From: Candidatus Symbiopectobacterium sp. 'North America'
Lineage (GTDB): Bacteria; Pseudomonadota; Gammaproteobacteria; Enterobacterales; Enterobacteriaceae
NCBI RefSeq assembly: GCF_015762685.1
Contig: NZ_PEHF01000053.1
Coordinates: 23,785-87,784 of the forward strand
DNA: 64,000 nt
Direction: 5' to 3'
This document shows, piece by piece, positions 20,516 to 29,437 of this stretch; within the stretch, counting starts at the first letter, position 1; every line of letters starts with the position of its first letter. The position numbers were made by a program, and so were the translations under genes. A model generated the notes under the pieces. It ran no database searches, was not told the origin of the DNA, and worked only from the letters and a program-made list of their open reading frames with translations.

Positions 20516-21333
20516 ATGGCTCATCCGACAGGTTTTCACCCAGCCCAACCCCGATTAATCCAGGTTAAACGCATCACCGATCTCTCACCGCACTTGCGCT
20601 GCATCACTTTTCACAGCGACACACTGCACAACTATCCAGCAGTCGGGCGACATGCCGCGCATATCAAACTGTTTTTAGCGCGCCCCGGCCAGAAAGAGCC
20701 TACGTTACCCACTTTGGGAGAACGACGCCCACAATGGCCAGAAGGTGAGGCGCGCCCCGTCGTGCGCACTTATACTATTTATGCATTCCGGCCCAAATTG
20801 GGCGAAGTGGATGTTGCCTTTGCGCTGCACGACCACGGCGGACCCGCCGTCACGTTTGCCCGCAACGCACAGCCCGGAGACAGAGTAGGCATTACTCAAC
20901 CGGGTGGTCCGCACCCAATGCTGCCTGCGTCCAGCGCCTATTATCTGGCAGGCGATCCCTCTTCGTTGCCCGCTATTGCGGCGCTGCTCGGCGCGCTGCC
21001 CCCCATGCCGTTATCCGCATCGACAGCGAGGCCGATCGTCTGCTACTGGCCGCTCCCACCGGCCTCAGCGTGCATTGGGTGGTCGGCTCGACCGTCAGCA
21101 CAGATACGTTGTTGCAACAGTTCCACGCCGTGACGCGCGATATTGACGCCAGCAGTGCATTTTTCTGGCTGGCGGGCGAAGACCGCATCGTGGTGCAACT
21201 ACGCCGTTACGTACGCAGAGAACTCAAGGTTGAGAGAAATCAGCTCTACGCCATGCCATATTGGTGTGAAGGGTTAAACGAAGAGGATTATCACCAGAAA
21301 CGTCACGATGTCATGGATAACCCGGATGATTGA
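20516..21333 (+). pseudogene. Siderophore-interacting protein (ViuB/YqjH family), frameshifted
   Basis: An FAD-binding ferric-siderophore reductase of the SIP family, which releases iron from imported siderophores. The N-terminal FAD barrel has the RTYTIYAF motif and HDHGGPAVTFARNAQPGD; the NAD-binding part begins YYLAGDPSSLPAIAALL. Near 21003, in a run of six C, one base is lost. The correct frame continues as AVIRIDSEADRLLL, then HWVVGSTVSTDTLLQQF to the C-terminus. The Fur box is still present. A single indel in a homopolymer could be a sequencing error, but it fits the surrounding decay. Confidence 0.9.
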
Positions 21334-21365
21334 GTGGGCTAAAATTCACTAGCCACATCAATACA

Positions 21366-21395
21366 GTGGGGAGAAAACTGCCAAATTCTCCCCAC
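21366..21395. terminator. Hairpin downstream of the SIP pseudogene
   Basis: GTGGGGAGAA and TTCTCCCCAC form a perfect 10-bp stem with a 10-base loop. There is no long T tract. The remaining gap to chaA shows no gene. Confidence 0.5.
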
Positions 21396-21634
21396 TAATC
21401 CTATTTTAGCCCTCAAAAATGTAAAATTACTTAAAATCTCCCACCTGCTGCGCGCATTCTGCTAATTTGCATTTGTTTTTTAGGCTATAACTATCTCTAA
21501 GCCACTTTTTTCCGCAACGTCACACCCTTAACCATGCATTGCCGTCGCTATCCGCGTGGCGCATGTAAAGAGAACAATAAGGTGTGCGGCACTGTTAGTA
21601 AGACTCAATACTTTATGATAAGGAGCCGCCCGCC

Positions 21635-22735
21635 ATGAAGTCGCACACCGAGGTGATCAAAACGCGTCACCACGAATATTCCCTGATCTTCCCCATCATC
21701 GCGCTGTTTGTATTGCTGCAATGGAGCGATGCACAAAACCTGATGGCTATCCTTGGCATCAACTTTATTGCACTGGTGGGCATTCTCGCCAGCGCCTTTA
21801 GCGTAGTGCGCCATGCTGACGTGTTGGCCCACCGACTGGGCGAACCCTACGGCTCACTGATCCTCAGTCTCTTCGTCGTTATTCTTGAAGTGAGTCTGAT
21901 CTCTGCGCTGATGGCCACGGGCGATGCCGGTCCAGACCTGATGCGTGATACGCTTTATTCCATCATTATGATCGTCAGCGGCGGCCTGGTCGGATTTGCC
22001 TTACTGTTAGGCGGTCGGAAATTTGCCACTCAGCACGTTAATTTGATCGGTATCAAGCAGTACCTGATGGCCATTTTCCCACTGGCAATTATCGTGCTGG
22101 TCTTCCCCACCTCACTGCCGGGCAGTAATTTTACCACCGGGCAAGCGCTGATTATCGCCCTCATCTCCGCCGCCATGTACGGCGTGTTTCTTCTGATCCA
22201 AACGCGCACGCACCAGAGCCTGTTTATCTACGAACATGAGGATGAAAGTGATGACGGCGACCCGCACCATGGCAAACCCTCTTCACACAGTTCGTTGTGG
22301 CACACCGCCTGGCTTCTAATTCATCTTGTGGCGGTGATCAGTATCACCAAAATGGACTCTGCGCAGCTTAATGCGCTGCTGACACGCATGAATGCCCCAG
22401 AGCAGTTCGCTGGCTTTCTGGTGGCGCTGCTTATTCTCTCTCCTGAGGGGCTGGGCGCTATCAAAGCGGTGCTGCGTAATCAGGTGCAGCGTGCAATGAA
22501 CCTGTTTTTCGGATCGGTGCTCGCCACGATTTCACTGACCGTGCCAGCAGTAACCGTCATTGCCAGCTTAACGGGCAATACGCTGAATTTCGGTCTGGAA
22601 ATGCCAAGCATCGTCGTCATGGTCTCGGTGTTGATGTTATGTCATATTTCGTTCTCAACGGGCAGGACCAACGTGTTGAACGGCAGCGCACATTTAGTGC
22701 TGTTTGCTGCGTATTTGATGACAATCATGCTGTGA
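21635..22735 (+). CDS. chaA: Sodium-potassium/calcium:proton antiporter
   Basis: A 366-residue inner membrane cation/proton antiporter (CaCA family), identical in length to E. coli ChaA. The alpha-repeat with the acidic residue (GSLILSLFVVILEVSLISALMATG) and its second copy (LVALLILSPEGLGAIKAV) are present. So is the central acidic/His-rich cytoplasmic loop (YEHEDESDDGDPHHGKPSSH). The start follows AAGGAG. Role: extrusion of Na+, K+ and Ca2+ at alkaline pH. No lesions. Confidence 0.96.
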   Translation: MKSHTEVIKTRHHEYSLIFPIIALFVLLQWSDAQNLMAILGINFIALVGILASAFSVVRHADVLAHRLGEPYGSLILSLFVVILEVSLISALMATGDAGPDLMRDTLYSIIMIVSGGLVGFALLLGGRKFATQHVNLIGIKQYLMAIFPLAIIVLVFPTSLPGSNFTTGQALIIALISAAMYGVFLLIQTRTHQSLFIYEHEDESDDGDPHHGKPSSHSSLWHTAWLLIHLVAVISITKMDSAQLNALLTRMNAPEQFAGFLVALLILSPEGLGAIKAVLRNQVQRAMNLFFGSVLATISLTVPAVTVIASLTGNTLNFGLEMPSIVVMVSVLMLCHISFSTGRTNVLNGSAHLVLFAAYLMTIML

Positions 22736-22747
22736 TCCTACAGGAAG

Positions 22748-22768
22748 GCCCTGATTTTACGTCAGGGC
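22748..22768 (+). terminator. chaA terminator
   Basis: GCCCTGA and TCAGGGC form a 7-bp stem followed by a short T-rich stretch (GTATTTT), just after the chaA stop. Confidence 0.7.
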
Positions 22769-22887
22769 ACCCTGTATTTTGATGTAAGTCTTAACACTCC
22801 GCGCTTAACAGGCGTATCCTACACTTCACTTATCGACGACGGGCCAACTGCCCGCCATTTTTTTGTCCTTTTTTGGTCTGACATAAG

Positions 22888-24590
22888 ATGAAAACGCATG
22901 GAGTAAGCGGGGTTACGCTTTTTAGTGCGCTGATCGCCGCCTGTTGGCGCGAAAAATATACCGCACAACGTTTGGTTCACGACATTATCGCGGGAATCAC
23001 CGTAGGGATTATTGCCATTCCACTGGCAATGGCGTTGGCGATTGCCAGCGGTGTTCCACCGCAGTACGGGCTTTACACCTCGGCAATTGCCGGGATTGTC
23101 ATTGCGGTAACCGGAGGGTCACGCTATAGCGTTTCCGGCCCAACGGCAGCCTTCGTGGTGATTCTTTATCCGGTTTCCCAGCAGTTTGGCCTCTCAGGCT
23201 TGCTGATGGCCACACTGCTTTCCGGGGTGTTTTTGGTGTTGATGCGCGTCTGCCGTTTTGGACGCCTGATTGAATATATCCCGCTGTCAGTGACTCTAGG
23301 GTTTACCTCAGGCATCGGTATCACCATTGTCACTATGCAGATTAAGGATCTGTTTGGTCTGCACCTGACCACCGTGCCGGAGCACTATATCGAAAAAGTG
23401 ATGGCGCTGGCACAAGCGCTCCCAACGCTGACGATGGCTGACACACTTATTGGCCTGACTACGCTGGCAGTGCTGGTTTTTTGGCCCAAACTGGGCATCC
23501 GCTTGCCGGGCCATTTGCCTGCGCTGCTGGCAGGCGTTGCTGTCATGGGTATCATGTCGCTGATGGGCCATGATGTCGCCACCATCGGCTCCCGCTTTAG
23601 CTATATGCTGGCTGATGGCTCGCAGGGTCAGGGAATTCCGCCTATTCTGCCGCAGTGGGAGCTACCGTGGAATGTGTCCGCAGCCGGTGAACCGGCCATG
23701 ACGCTCAACTGGCAGAGCATTTCTGCCCTGCTCCCTGCGGCATTTTCCATGGCGATGCTTGGCGCTATCGAATCACTGCTGTGCGCGGTGGTGCTGAACG
23801 GTATGACCGGTAAAAAACACAACTCCAATGCCGAATTGATGGGACAAGGCTTGGGTAATCTGATCGCGCCGTTCTTTGGCGGCATCACCGCCACCGCGGC
23901 TATCGCGCGCTCCGCCGCCAACGTGCGCGCCGGGGCAACCTCCCCCATTTCGGCGGTGGTGCACGCGCTGTTGGTGCTGCTGGCGCTTTTGGTGCTGGCC
24001 CCCTGGCTTTCTTATCTGCCATTGACCGCCATGGCGCTGCTGCTGCTGATCGTCGCCTGGAACATGAGCGAAGCCCATAAAGTGGTGGATTTGCTGCGTC
24101 ACGGCCCCAAAGATGACATCATTGTCATGCTGCTTTGCATGTCAATGACCGTGCTGTTTGTGATATGGTGATTGCGATTACGGTGGGGATTGTGTTGGCC
24201 TCTCTGCTGTTTATGCGCTGCATCGCCCAAATGACCCGGCTTAGCGAACGCCCTGAAACCTCATCGCCGACGCGACTGGTACTGCGGGTGAACGGCCCAC
24301 TGTTTTTCGCTGCTGCGGAACGCATTTTTAACGACATTCTGCAACGTAGCGAGAATTATCAGACCATCATTCTGCAATGGGACGCTGTGCCGATTCTGGA
24401 TGCCGGAGGACTGAATGCGTTCTTGAGTTTCAGCGATGCATTACCCGCTGACAAGCAGTTATTGATAACCGATATTCCGTTCCAACCGCTGAAAACGTTG
24501 GCGCGCGCCAATGTGCATCCTATCGCGGGACGCCGCACGTTTTATCCCACGCTGGAGCAAGCGTTGGAAGCAACGCAGTCTATCGATTAA
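22888..24590 (+). pseudogene. dauA: C4-dicarboxylate/succinate transporter, frameshifted
   Basis: DauA (YchM) is an SLC26-type transporter with a C-terminal STAS domain, used for aerobic succinate uptake at acidic pH. The membrane domain is open for about 427 codons ([33 protein letters not shown], the [19 protein letters not shown] motif). Near 24160 the frame shifts (TVLF then a stray GTG ATA TGG TGA). The last helix and STAS domain ([17 protein letters not shown], then ILDAGGLNAFLSF) continue in another frame. The shift is consistent with a 2-base insertion. The truncated form would lack its final helix and the STAS domain. Confidence 0.92.
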
Positions 24591-24654
24591 TCTGATCACC
24601 CATCGGGCCGCGCAAGCGGCCTAGACCGGTGTAATCTGGACGTTCAGGCATTCA

Positions 24655-25026
24655 TTACGCTGCGACACCGTTGTTGACGCCGCGCAGGCTTCGCGGGATC
24701 GTCACCAACTGTTGCGACGTCAACGGATACGGCAGCACAATATTCAGTGCTGTCAGTTTCTGCTGCTGTGCCAGCGCGATCAGTCGCGTCAGGTTGGTTT
24801 CATCGTTGACCTGCGTGGAAAGCACCTGCATTGCCAGCATTTTCATTTGCTCTTGCGGGGCGACCTGACGGGCCGACGCAGATTTCGTCACCATGCCGAT
24901 AATCGGCAACACGCCATACATGGCATCAATAAAACGCCAGCGTTTATTACACAGCGCTGCCAAATACTCAGCGTAATCAATACCTAACGCCTCATTGGAA
25001 CACACAGACTCTGGGTTATATCCCAT
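24655..25026 (-). CDS. Unrecognised 123-aa protein
   Basis: I do not recognise this protein. It starts MGYNPESVCSNEALGIDYAE after a good GGAGAG site. It has a mildly hydrophobic middle (FIDAMYGVLPIIGMVTKS) and a C-terminal half with a regular pattern (NLTRLIALAQQQKLTALNIV). The QMKMLAMQVLSTQVND stretch could be helical. There is no signal peptide or clear transmembrane helix. Base composition is like its neighbours, so it is not obviously foreign. Its good ribosome site and clean frame argue that it is real. Confidence 0.6.
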   Translation of the reverse strand: MGYNPESVCSNEALGIDYAEYLAALCNKRWRFIDAMYGVLPIIGMVTKSASARQVAPQEQMKMLAMQVLSTQVNDETNLTRLIALAQQQKLTALNIVLPYPLTSQQLVTIPRSLRGVNNGVAA

Positions 25027-25342
25027 GTTCTTCTCTCCTGTTCGCCAGTGGGTTCATCGCGTCACTTGTACGTCAATCACCTTTCATCAAGCGTCAATAA
25101 TACATCTGCCCTGTTTTACCAGGCTCACGGGTTACCCCTCTATATTGTCACGAGCGTGAGTGATTTGACAGCGCGAGCACGTTATCAAGCTCACGATATT
25201 TCAATGAAATCAGGTATCTGCACGATATACCCTTTTACGCTTCATTGCTGGCACCGCTAATGTGTGGGCGCTATGCTAACGCAAGACGAAAACGGTTTGC
25301 CACACGGCAGGCTGACGATAGAGAACAATAGCTACGGTGACT
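25027..25342. other. Intergenic region before rstA
   Basis: This gap must contain the rstAB promoter, which is PhoP-controlled in E. coli, but I cannot point to a clear PhoP box. A palindromic GTCACGAGCGTGAG lies near 25148. No gene is seen. Confidence 0.4.
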
Positions 25343-26089
25343 ATGCATAAGATTGCCTTTGTGGAAGATGACCCTGAAGTGGGCAAACTGATTGCGGCTT
25401 ATCTGGGAAAACATGACATAGATGTTCATCTGGAGCCGCGCGGCGATAAAGCGCTCGACTTCATCACGCAGCAAAACCCCGATCTGGTGCTGTTGGATGT
25501 GATGTTGCCGGGCAAAGATGGCATGACCATCTGCCGCGAGTTGCGCCCGTTGTACAGCGGCCTGATCGTGCTGCTGACCTCGCTTGACAGCGACATGAAC
25601 CACATATTGGCGCTGGAAATGAGCGCAGATGATTATATTTTGAAAACGACGCCGCCAGCCGTACTGCTTGCCCGCTTGCGACTCCATCTGCGTCAATACT
25701 CAGCGCAACCCGCCACTCAGGTTGCGCCTGAAACGCCCGCGGTACAGGCGCAGGTTCAGGTGCACAAAACGCTGCACTTCGGGTTGCTGTGTATCGATCC
25801 GGTCAACCGTGAAGTGACGCTGGCGGAAGAGAATATTGTGTTATCCACCACCGATTTCGATTTACTGTGGCAGTTGGCGACCCATGCCGGACACACCATG
25901 TACAGGGATTTGTTGCTCAAAAATCTGCGAGGTGTCAGTTATGACGGTATGGATCGCAGTATCGACGTGGCCATTTCCCGTCTGCGTAAAAAATTGCACG
26001 ACAATGCACTGGAGCCCTTCCGTATCAAGATCGTGCGTAACAACGGTCACCTTTTCGCGCCGAACGCCTGGGAGAGCGCCATACCATGA
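25343..26089 (+). CDS. rstA: Response regulator RstA
   Basis: A 248-residue OmpR-type regulator: receiver ([18 protein letters not shown], phospho-acceptor Asp in [40 protein letters not shown]) and a winged helix ([15 protein letters not shown] through [19 protein letters not shown]). It matches E. coli RstA closely. The ATG at 25343 is used; the preceding GTG adds two residues. It overlaps rstB by four bases (ATGA). It is activated by RstB and binds RstA boxes, one of which lies just downstream. Confidence 0.95.
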   Translation: MHKIAFVEDDPEVGKLIAAYLGKHDIDVHLEPRGDKALDFITQQNPDLVLLDVMLPGKDGMTICRELRPLYSGLIVLLTSLDSDMNHILALEMSADDYILKTTPPAVLLARLRLHLRQYSAQPATQVAPETPAVQAQVQVHKTLHFGLLCIDPVNREVTLAEENIVLSTTDFDLLWQLATHAGHTMYRDLLLKNLRGVSYDGMDRSIDVAISRLRKKLHDNALEPFRIKIVRNNGHLFAPNAWESAIP

Positions 26090-27957
26090 GAAAACTGTTT
26101 GTGCAGTTTTTTCTGTTACTGTTTGCCAGCTTCGTGGTAATGACACTGCTGGTAGGGTTGGTCTACAAAATGACCGCAGAGCGCGCAGGCCGTCAGTCGA
26201 TGGACGATCTGATGAAAAGCTCGCTCTATCTGATCCGCAATGAACTGCGTAACATCCCGCCGCACGAATGGCATAAAACTATCAATGAGATGGATCTGAA
26301 CCTGTCGTTCACGCTGAACATTGAGCCGCTGAGTAAATACCGTTTATCGCCGAAAGCGCAACAGCGGCTGAATCAGGGCGAAATTATCGCGATCGAAGAT
26401 CAATACACCTTTATCCAGCGCATCCCGCGCTCTCACTATGTGCTCTCGGTCGGGACAATCCCTTATCTGTTTTTCCTGCATGAAATGCGGCTGTGGGATT
26501 TGCTGTTTGTGATGCTGATTGGTCTTTCTCTGGCACTGCCAGTGTTCTTGTGGATGCGACCGCATTCGCAGGCCATGTTGAAGCTGGAAAATGCCGCGCA
26601 GCGATTGGGTGAAGTCCATCTTGAAGAGCGACTGCACTATGACAACACATCAAGCATGGTGCGACTGGGTATCGCATTTAACCAAATGGCCGATAATCTC
26701 AATCAACTGATTGTCAGTAAAAAGCGGCTGATCGACAACATTGCCCATGAATTACGCACCCCGCTGGTACGCCTGCGCTATCGCCTCGCCATGAGCGACA
26801 ATTTGAGTGAGGATGAACAAACTGCGCTCAACCGCGACATTGGGCAATTGGAAGCGCTGATTGACGAGTTGCTGACCTATGCACGCCTCGATCGCCTACA
26901 AGTCTCACTCCACCTGACGCAAATTGATGTGACGGTCTGGCTGCAAAATAAAATCGATGAGTGGCTCATGCTGCACGCAGATAAGGTATTCGCGCTGTCG
27001 ATGCTGCCCGGTACAGATATTGGCTATCTAGATATGCGCCTGATGGAGCGGGTGCTAGATAATCTGGTCAATAACGCACTGCGTTTCTGCTACTCACACA
27101 TCACCGTCAGCGTATCCCGAGATGGGCCAATGGCCTGTCTTCAGGTGGATGACGATGGCCCCGGCATTGCTCAGGAAGACCGGGAAACGGTATTTGAGCC
27201 GTTTATCCGACTGGAGGCAGGGTTGGAAAACAGCAGTGGCGGTTGTGGGCTGGGCCTTGCGATTGTTTATGCCATCGTGCAGGCGTATGACGGCACCATT
27301 GTGGTGGAGAGCAATGAATGGGGCGGCGCACGTTTCCGTTTCTGCTGGCCGATCAAAACCGATATCCCCGTTCGCCCTGCACTCCCATCCTTAGGGTGTA
27401 CATTGCGTTACACACCGATACCAATGACTCACAGACCCTCAACGGGCTTTTTCTTATGCTTCTTTCACCGGGCCGCTTCAGAGCCCACATGTGAACGGAA
27501 TAATGAGGAATTGATGATGAAAAAAGTATTAGTGTTGATCGCAGGTGCCGCTCTGGGTCTCTCCTCTGTCGCGTTTGCAGCGAACACCACGGCTGCGCCA
27601 GCAACCACACCTGCTGCACATGCTCAGGAACATGCGAAAAAGACCGTTAAAAAAGCCGCCAAACCGGCTGAACAAAAGGCTCAAGCGGCTAAAAAGCACG
27701 TGAAAAAAGCTAAACCGGCTGCTGCGCAAAAAGCGCAAGCTGCTAAGAAACACGTGAAGAAAGCGACTAAACCTGCCGCACAAAAAGCCCAGGCTGCCAA
27801 AAAACACGTGAAGAAAGCCGCTAAACCTGCCGCACAAAAAGCCCAGGCCGCCAAAAAACACGTGAAGAAAGCCACTAAGCCTGCCGCACAGAAAGCTCAG
27901 GCTGCCAAAAAACACGTGAAGAAAGCCGCTAAAAAACCGGCTCCTACCGTAGCCTAA
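26086..27957 (+). CDS. rstB: Sensor kinase RstB with lost stop codon, reading through into asr
   Basis: The first 430 or so residues are RstB: an N-terminal helix, a periplasmic loop (LDDLM-like segment through [11 protein letters not shown]), a second helix ([18 protein letters not shown]), HAMP, the His box ([19 protein letters not shown]), the N box ([13 protein letters not shown]) and G boxes ([27 protein letters not shown]). After the expected C-terminus ([15 protein letters not shown], about nt 27370) no stop occurs. The frame crosses the asr promoter region (about 48 codons) and continues in frame through all of asr to 27957, giving 623 residues. E. coli RstB has 433. Either a stop-loss mutation or a recent deletion made a chimera; kinase function may persist. 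Confidence 0.9.
   Translation: MRKLFVQFFLLLFASFVVMTLLVGLVYKMTAERAGRQSMDDLMKSSLYLIRNELRNIPPHEWHKTINEMDLNLSFTLNIEPLSKYRLSPKAQQRLNQGEIIAIEDQYTFIQRIPRSHYVLSVGTIPYLFFLHEMRLWDLLFVMLIGLSLALPVFLWMRPHSQAMLKLENAAQRLGEVHLEERLHYDNTSSMVRLGIAFNQMADNLNQLIVSKKRLIDNIAHELRTPLVRLRYRLAMSDNLSEDEQTALNRDIGQLEALIDELLTYARLDRLQVSLHLTQIDVTVWLQNKIDEWLMLHADKVFALSMLPGTDIGYLDMRLMERVLDNLVNNALRFCYSHITVSVSRDGPMACLQVDDDGPGIAQEDRETVFEPFIRLEAGLENSSGGCGLGLAIVYAIVQAYDGTIVVESNEWGGARFRFCWPIKTDIPVRPALPSLGCTLRYTPIPMTHRPSTGFFLCFFHRAASEPTCERNNEELMMKKVLVLIAGAALGLSSVAFAANTTAAPATTPAAHAQEHAKKTVKKAAKPAEQKAQAAKKHVKKAKPAAAQKAQAAKKHVKKATKPAAQKAQAAKKHVKKAAKPAAQKAQAAKKHVKKATKPAAQKAQAAKKHVKKAAKKPAPTVA
27399..27412 (+). promoter_or_regulatory. RstA box upstream of asr
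   Basis: TACATTGCGTTACA matches the RstA box consensus TACATNTNGTTACA except at one position. It lies about 105 bases before the asr start. In E. coli asr is a known RstA target. Here the box sits inside the read-through part of the rstB frame. Confidence 0.75.
27517..27957 (+). CDS. asr: Acid shock protein
   Basis: Asr is a periplasmic, very basic, disordered protein induced by external acid. The signal peptide [20 protein letters not shown] is cleaved near AFA|A, followed by an Ala/Thr/Pro stretch and five 18-residue Lys/Ala-rich repeats (core [11 protein letters not shown]). It has 146 residues against about 102 in E. coli, the difference being repeat number. The start is the second of two adjacent ATGs, after TGAGG. 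It is in the same frame as rstB. It is followed by a terminator and by ydgU, as in E. coli. Confidence 0.93.
   Translation: MKKVLVLIAGAALGLSSVAFAANTTAAPATTPAAHAQEHAKKTVKKAAKPAEQKAQAAKKHVKKAKPAAAQKAQAAKKHVKKATKPAAQKAQAAKKHVKKAAKPAAQKAQAAKKHVKKATKPAAQKAQAAKKHVKKAAKKPAPTVA
27655..27924 (+). repeat. Five 54-bp tandem repeats in asr
   Basis: Each unit encodes a version of (A)(A/T)KPA(A/E)[12 protein letters not shown], 18 residues. The last three units are nearly identical at DNA level, suggesting recent expansion by slippage or unequal recombination. Confidence 0.85.
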
Positions 27958-28060
27958 CCGCATCACCGTTTCTTGTCTCAAGATCCCTGCTCCGGCAGGG
28001 ACTTGTTAGCCATAAAATGCCGCCAACACCAGCGGGTTTCACGCAGAGTTAGCGAGTATG

Positions 28061-28087
28061 ACACCCGGTGAATCGGGTGTTTTTTTA
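28061..28087 (+). terminator. asr terminator
   Basis: ACACCCG and CGGGTGT form a stem followed by seven T, about 105 bases after the asr stop. Confidence 0.85.
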
Positions 28088-28165
28088 TAACAGGCATTCC
28101 AGCCGCTCCCCTCCCGGTAGCCGCCCTATGCCCGGACGCACACGGTATATTTAATGGGGTGCCTG

Positions 28166-28249
28166 ATGATGTTCCATCGCTACTCATTTGAAATTGCGTT
28201 TACGTTGGTGCTGGTGTGCAGGTTTATCACGCTGTTGTTCTTTTTATGA
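28166..28249 (+). CDS. ydgU: Small membrane protein YdgU
   Basis: A 27-residue frame (MMFHRYSFEIAFTLVLVC, then RFITLLFFL) with one hydrophobic helix, preceded by GGGG about eight bases upstream. It lies between asr and ydgD, exactly where E. coli has the small membrane protein YdgU, whose polar start, short helix and size are alike (from memory). Function unknown. Confidence 0.65.
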   Translation: MMFHRYSFEIAFTLVLVCRFITLLFFL

Positions 28250-28361
28250 CGAACACAAAATCGATTCCAGATAGCACCTGAACCCACCATCCTGGCAAAC
28301 CTGACTATAGTTAGTGGGCAACGTAAAAAGATATCGCTTTTTCCGCAAGGTAATCCTATTG

Positions 28362-29198
28362 ATGCATAAACTGGCTTGGTTTTTCTGTTTGATAGCGTTA
28401 ACCGCAGCCCAGAGCTGGGCTGAACAATCCCCCTAGGAAGCGGAACGTCAGAAAATCCTTTTCTTCAATCATGACGACCGCGATCCGGTGCCGACACCCA
28501 ACGCTTGGCCCTGGCAGGCCATTGGTCAACTGGAAACCGCAAGCGGCAGCCTGTGTACCGCCACGCTAATTGCTCCGCATCTGGCATTAACCACAGGTCA
28601 CTGCGTCTTGACGCCGCCGTCAGGAAAACCCGACAAGCCGATTGCACTACGTTTTATTGCAGTCGATGGCGAATGGAAGTATGAAACACACGCCATCGAA
28701 GCAGTGACCAATAGCGCGCTACGCAAAAAATTGCAGCCCGACGGCGAAGGGTGGATTGTCTCTCCTGCCGCCGCACCGCTGGATTATGCTCTGATTTGGC
28801 TGCGCGATACGCCTGCGGGCATCACGCCATTAACCACCTGGAATGGCACGCAGTCAGAACTGAATGCCGCACTGGCGCAACAACAAGCAAAGGTCACGCA
28901 GGCAGGCTATCCCGAAGACCACCTGGAAGCGCTCTATCGCCATCAGGATTGTGTGATTACCGGTTGGGCCGCGTCCGCGATTTTATCTCACCAGTGTGAC
29001 ACCTTACCCGGCGACAGCGGTTCTCCACTGATGCTGAAAACACTACAAGGCTGGCAATTGATTGGTATTCAAAGCTCTGCGCCAGATGCCAGCGAACGCG
29101 ATCGCGCTGACAATCATGCGGTTGCCATCACCGCCATTCAACGGCAATTGAAGGCGCTGGCACGTCATGCGATGAAAAACGCTGCTGTTTCAGAATAA
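28362..29198 (+). pseudogene. ydgD: Trypsin-like serine protease homologue, amber codon near N-terminus
   Basis: YdgD is a periplasmic chymotrypsin-fold protein. ATG 28362 opens a signal peptide (MHKLAWFFCLIALTAAQSWA) that runs into TAG at 28434-28436 in frame, then [20 protein letters not shown] and the whole protease domain. The triad is visible: His in LALTTGHC, Asp in the [10 protein letters not shown] region, Ser in [10 protein letters not shown]. Without suppression only a domain lacking the signal could be made, from GTG 28488. E. coli YdgD is about 273 aa; here 278 codons are present. Confidence 0.9.
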
Positions 29199-29437
29199 TT
29201 TATCGCCAAACGCGGCGTAAAGCTAAACGCTGTACATACAAGCGCTAGCCAGGCGATCGGTTTCATGTAAAATCGCCTTACTACGCCCTTCTCGTTTTCA
29301 TCAGATAATGCAAACGCGGTACTTCTCCGGTTTTTTATCCTGTGAAATATCATGAATAGCGGTGCCTAATGACAGGTTTGTCCCCTATTGAATAGGCTAA
29401 GATGAGGTGTTCTTATAGCGCATAAATGGAGTCATCA

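Noticed and set aside
27529..27981. 150-codon minus-strand frame rich in Phe/Gly/Leu
   Set aside because: It is the antisense of the asr Lys/Ala repeats, so its regular pattern is a by-product of the repeats.
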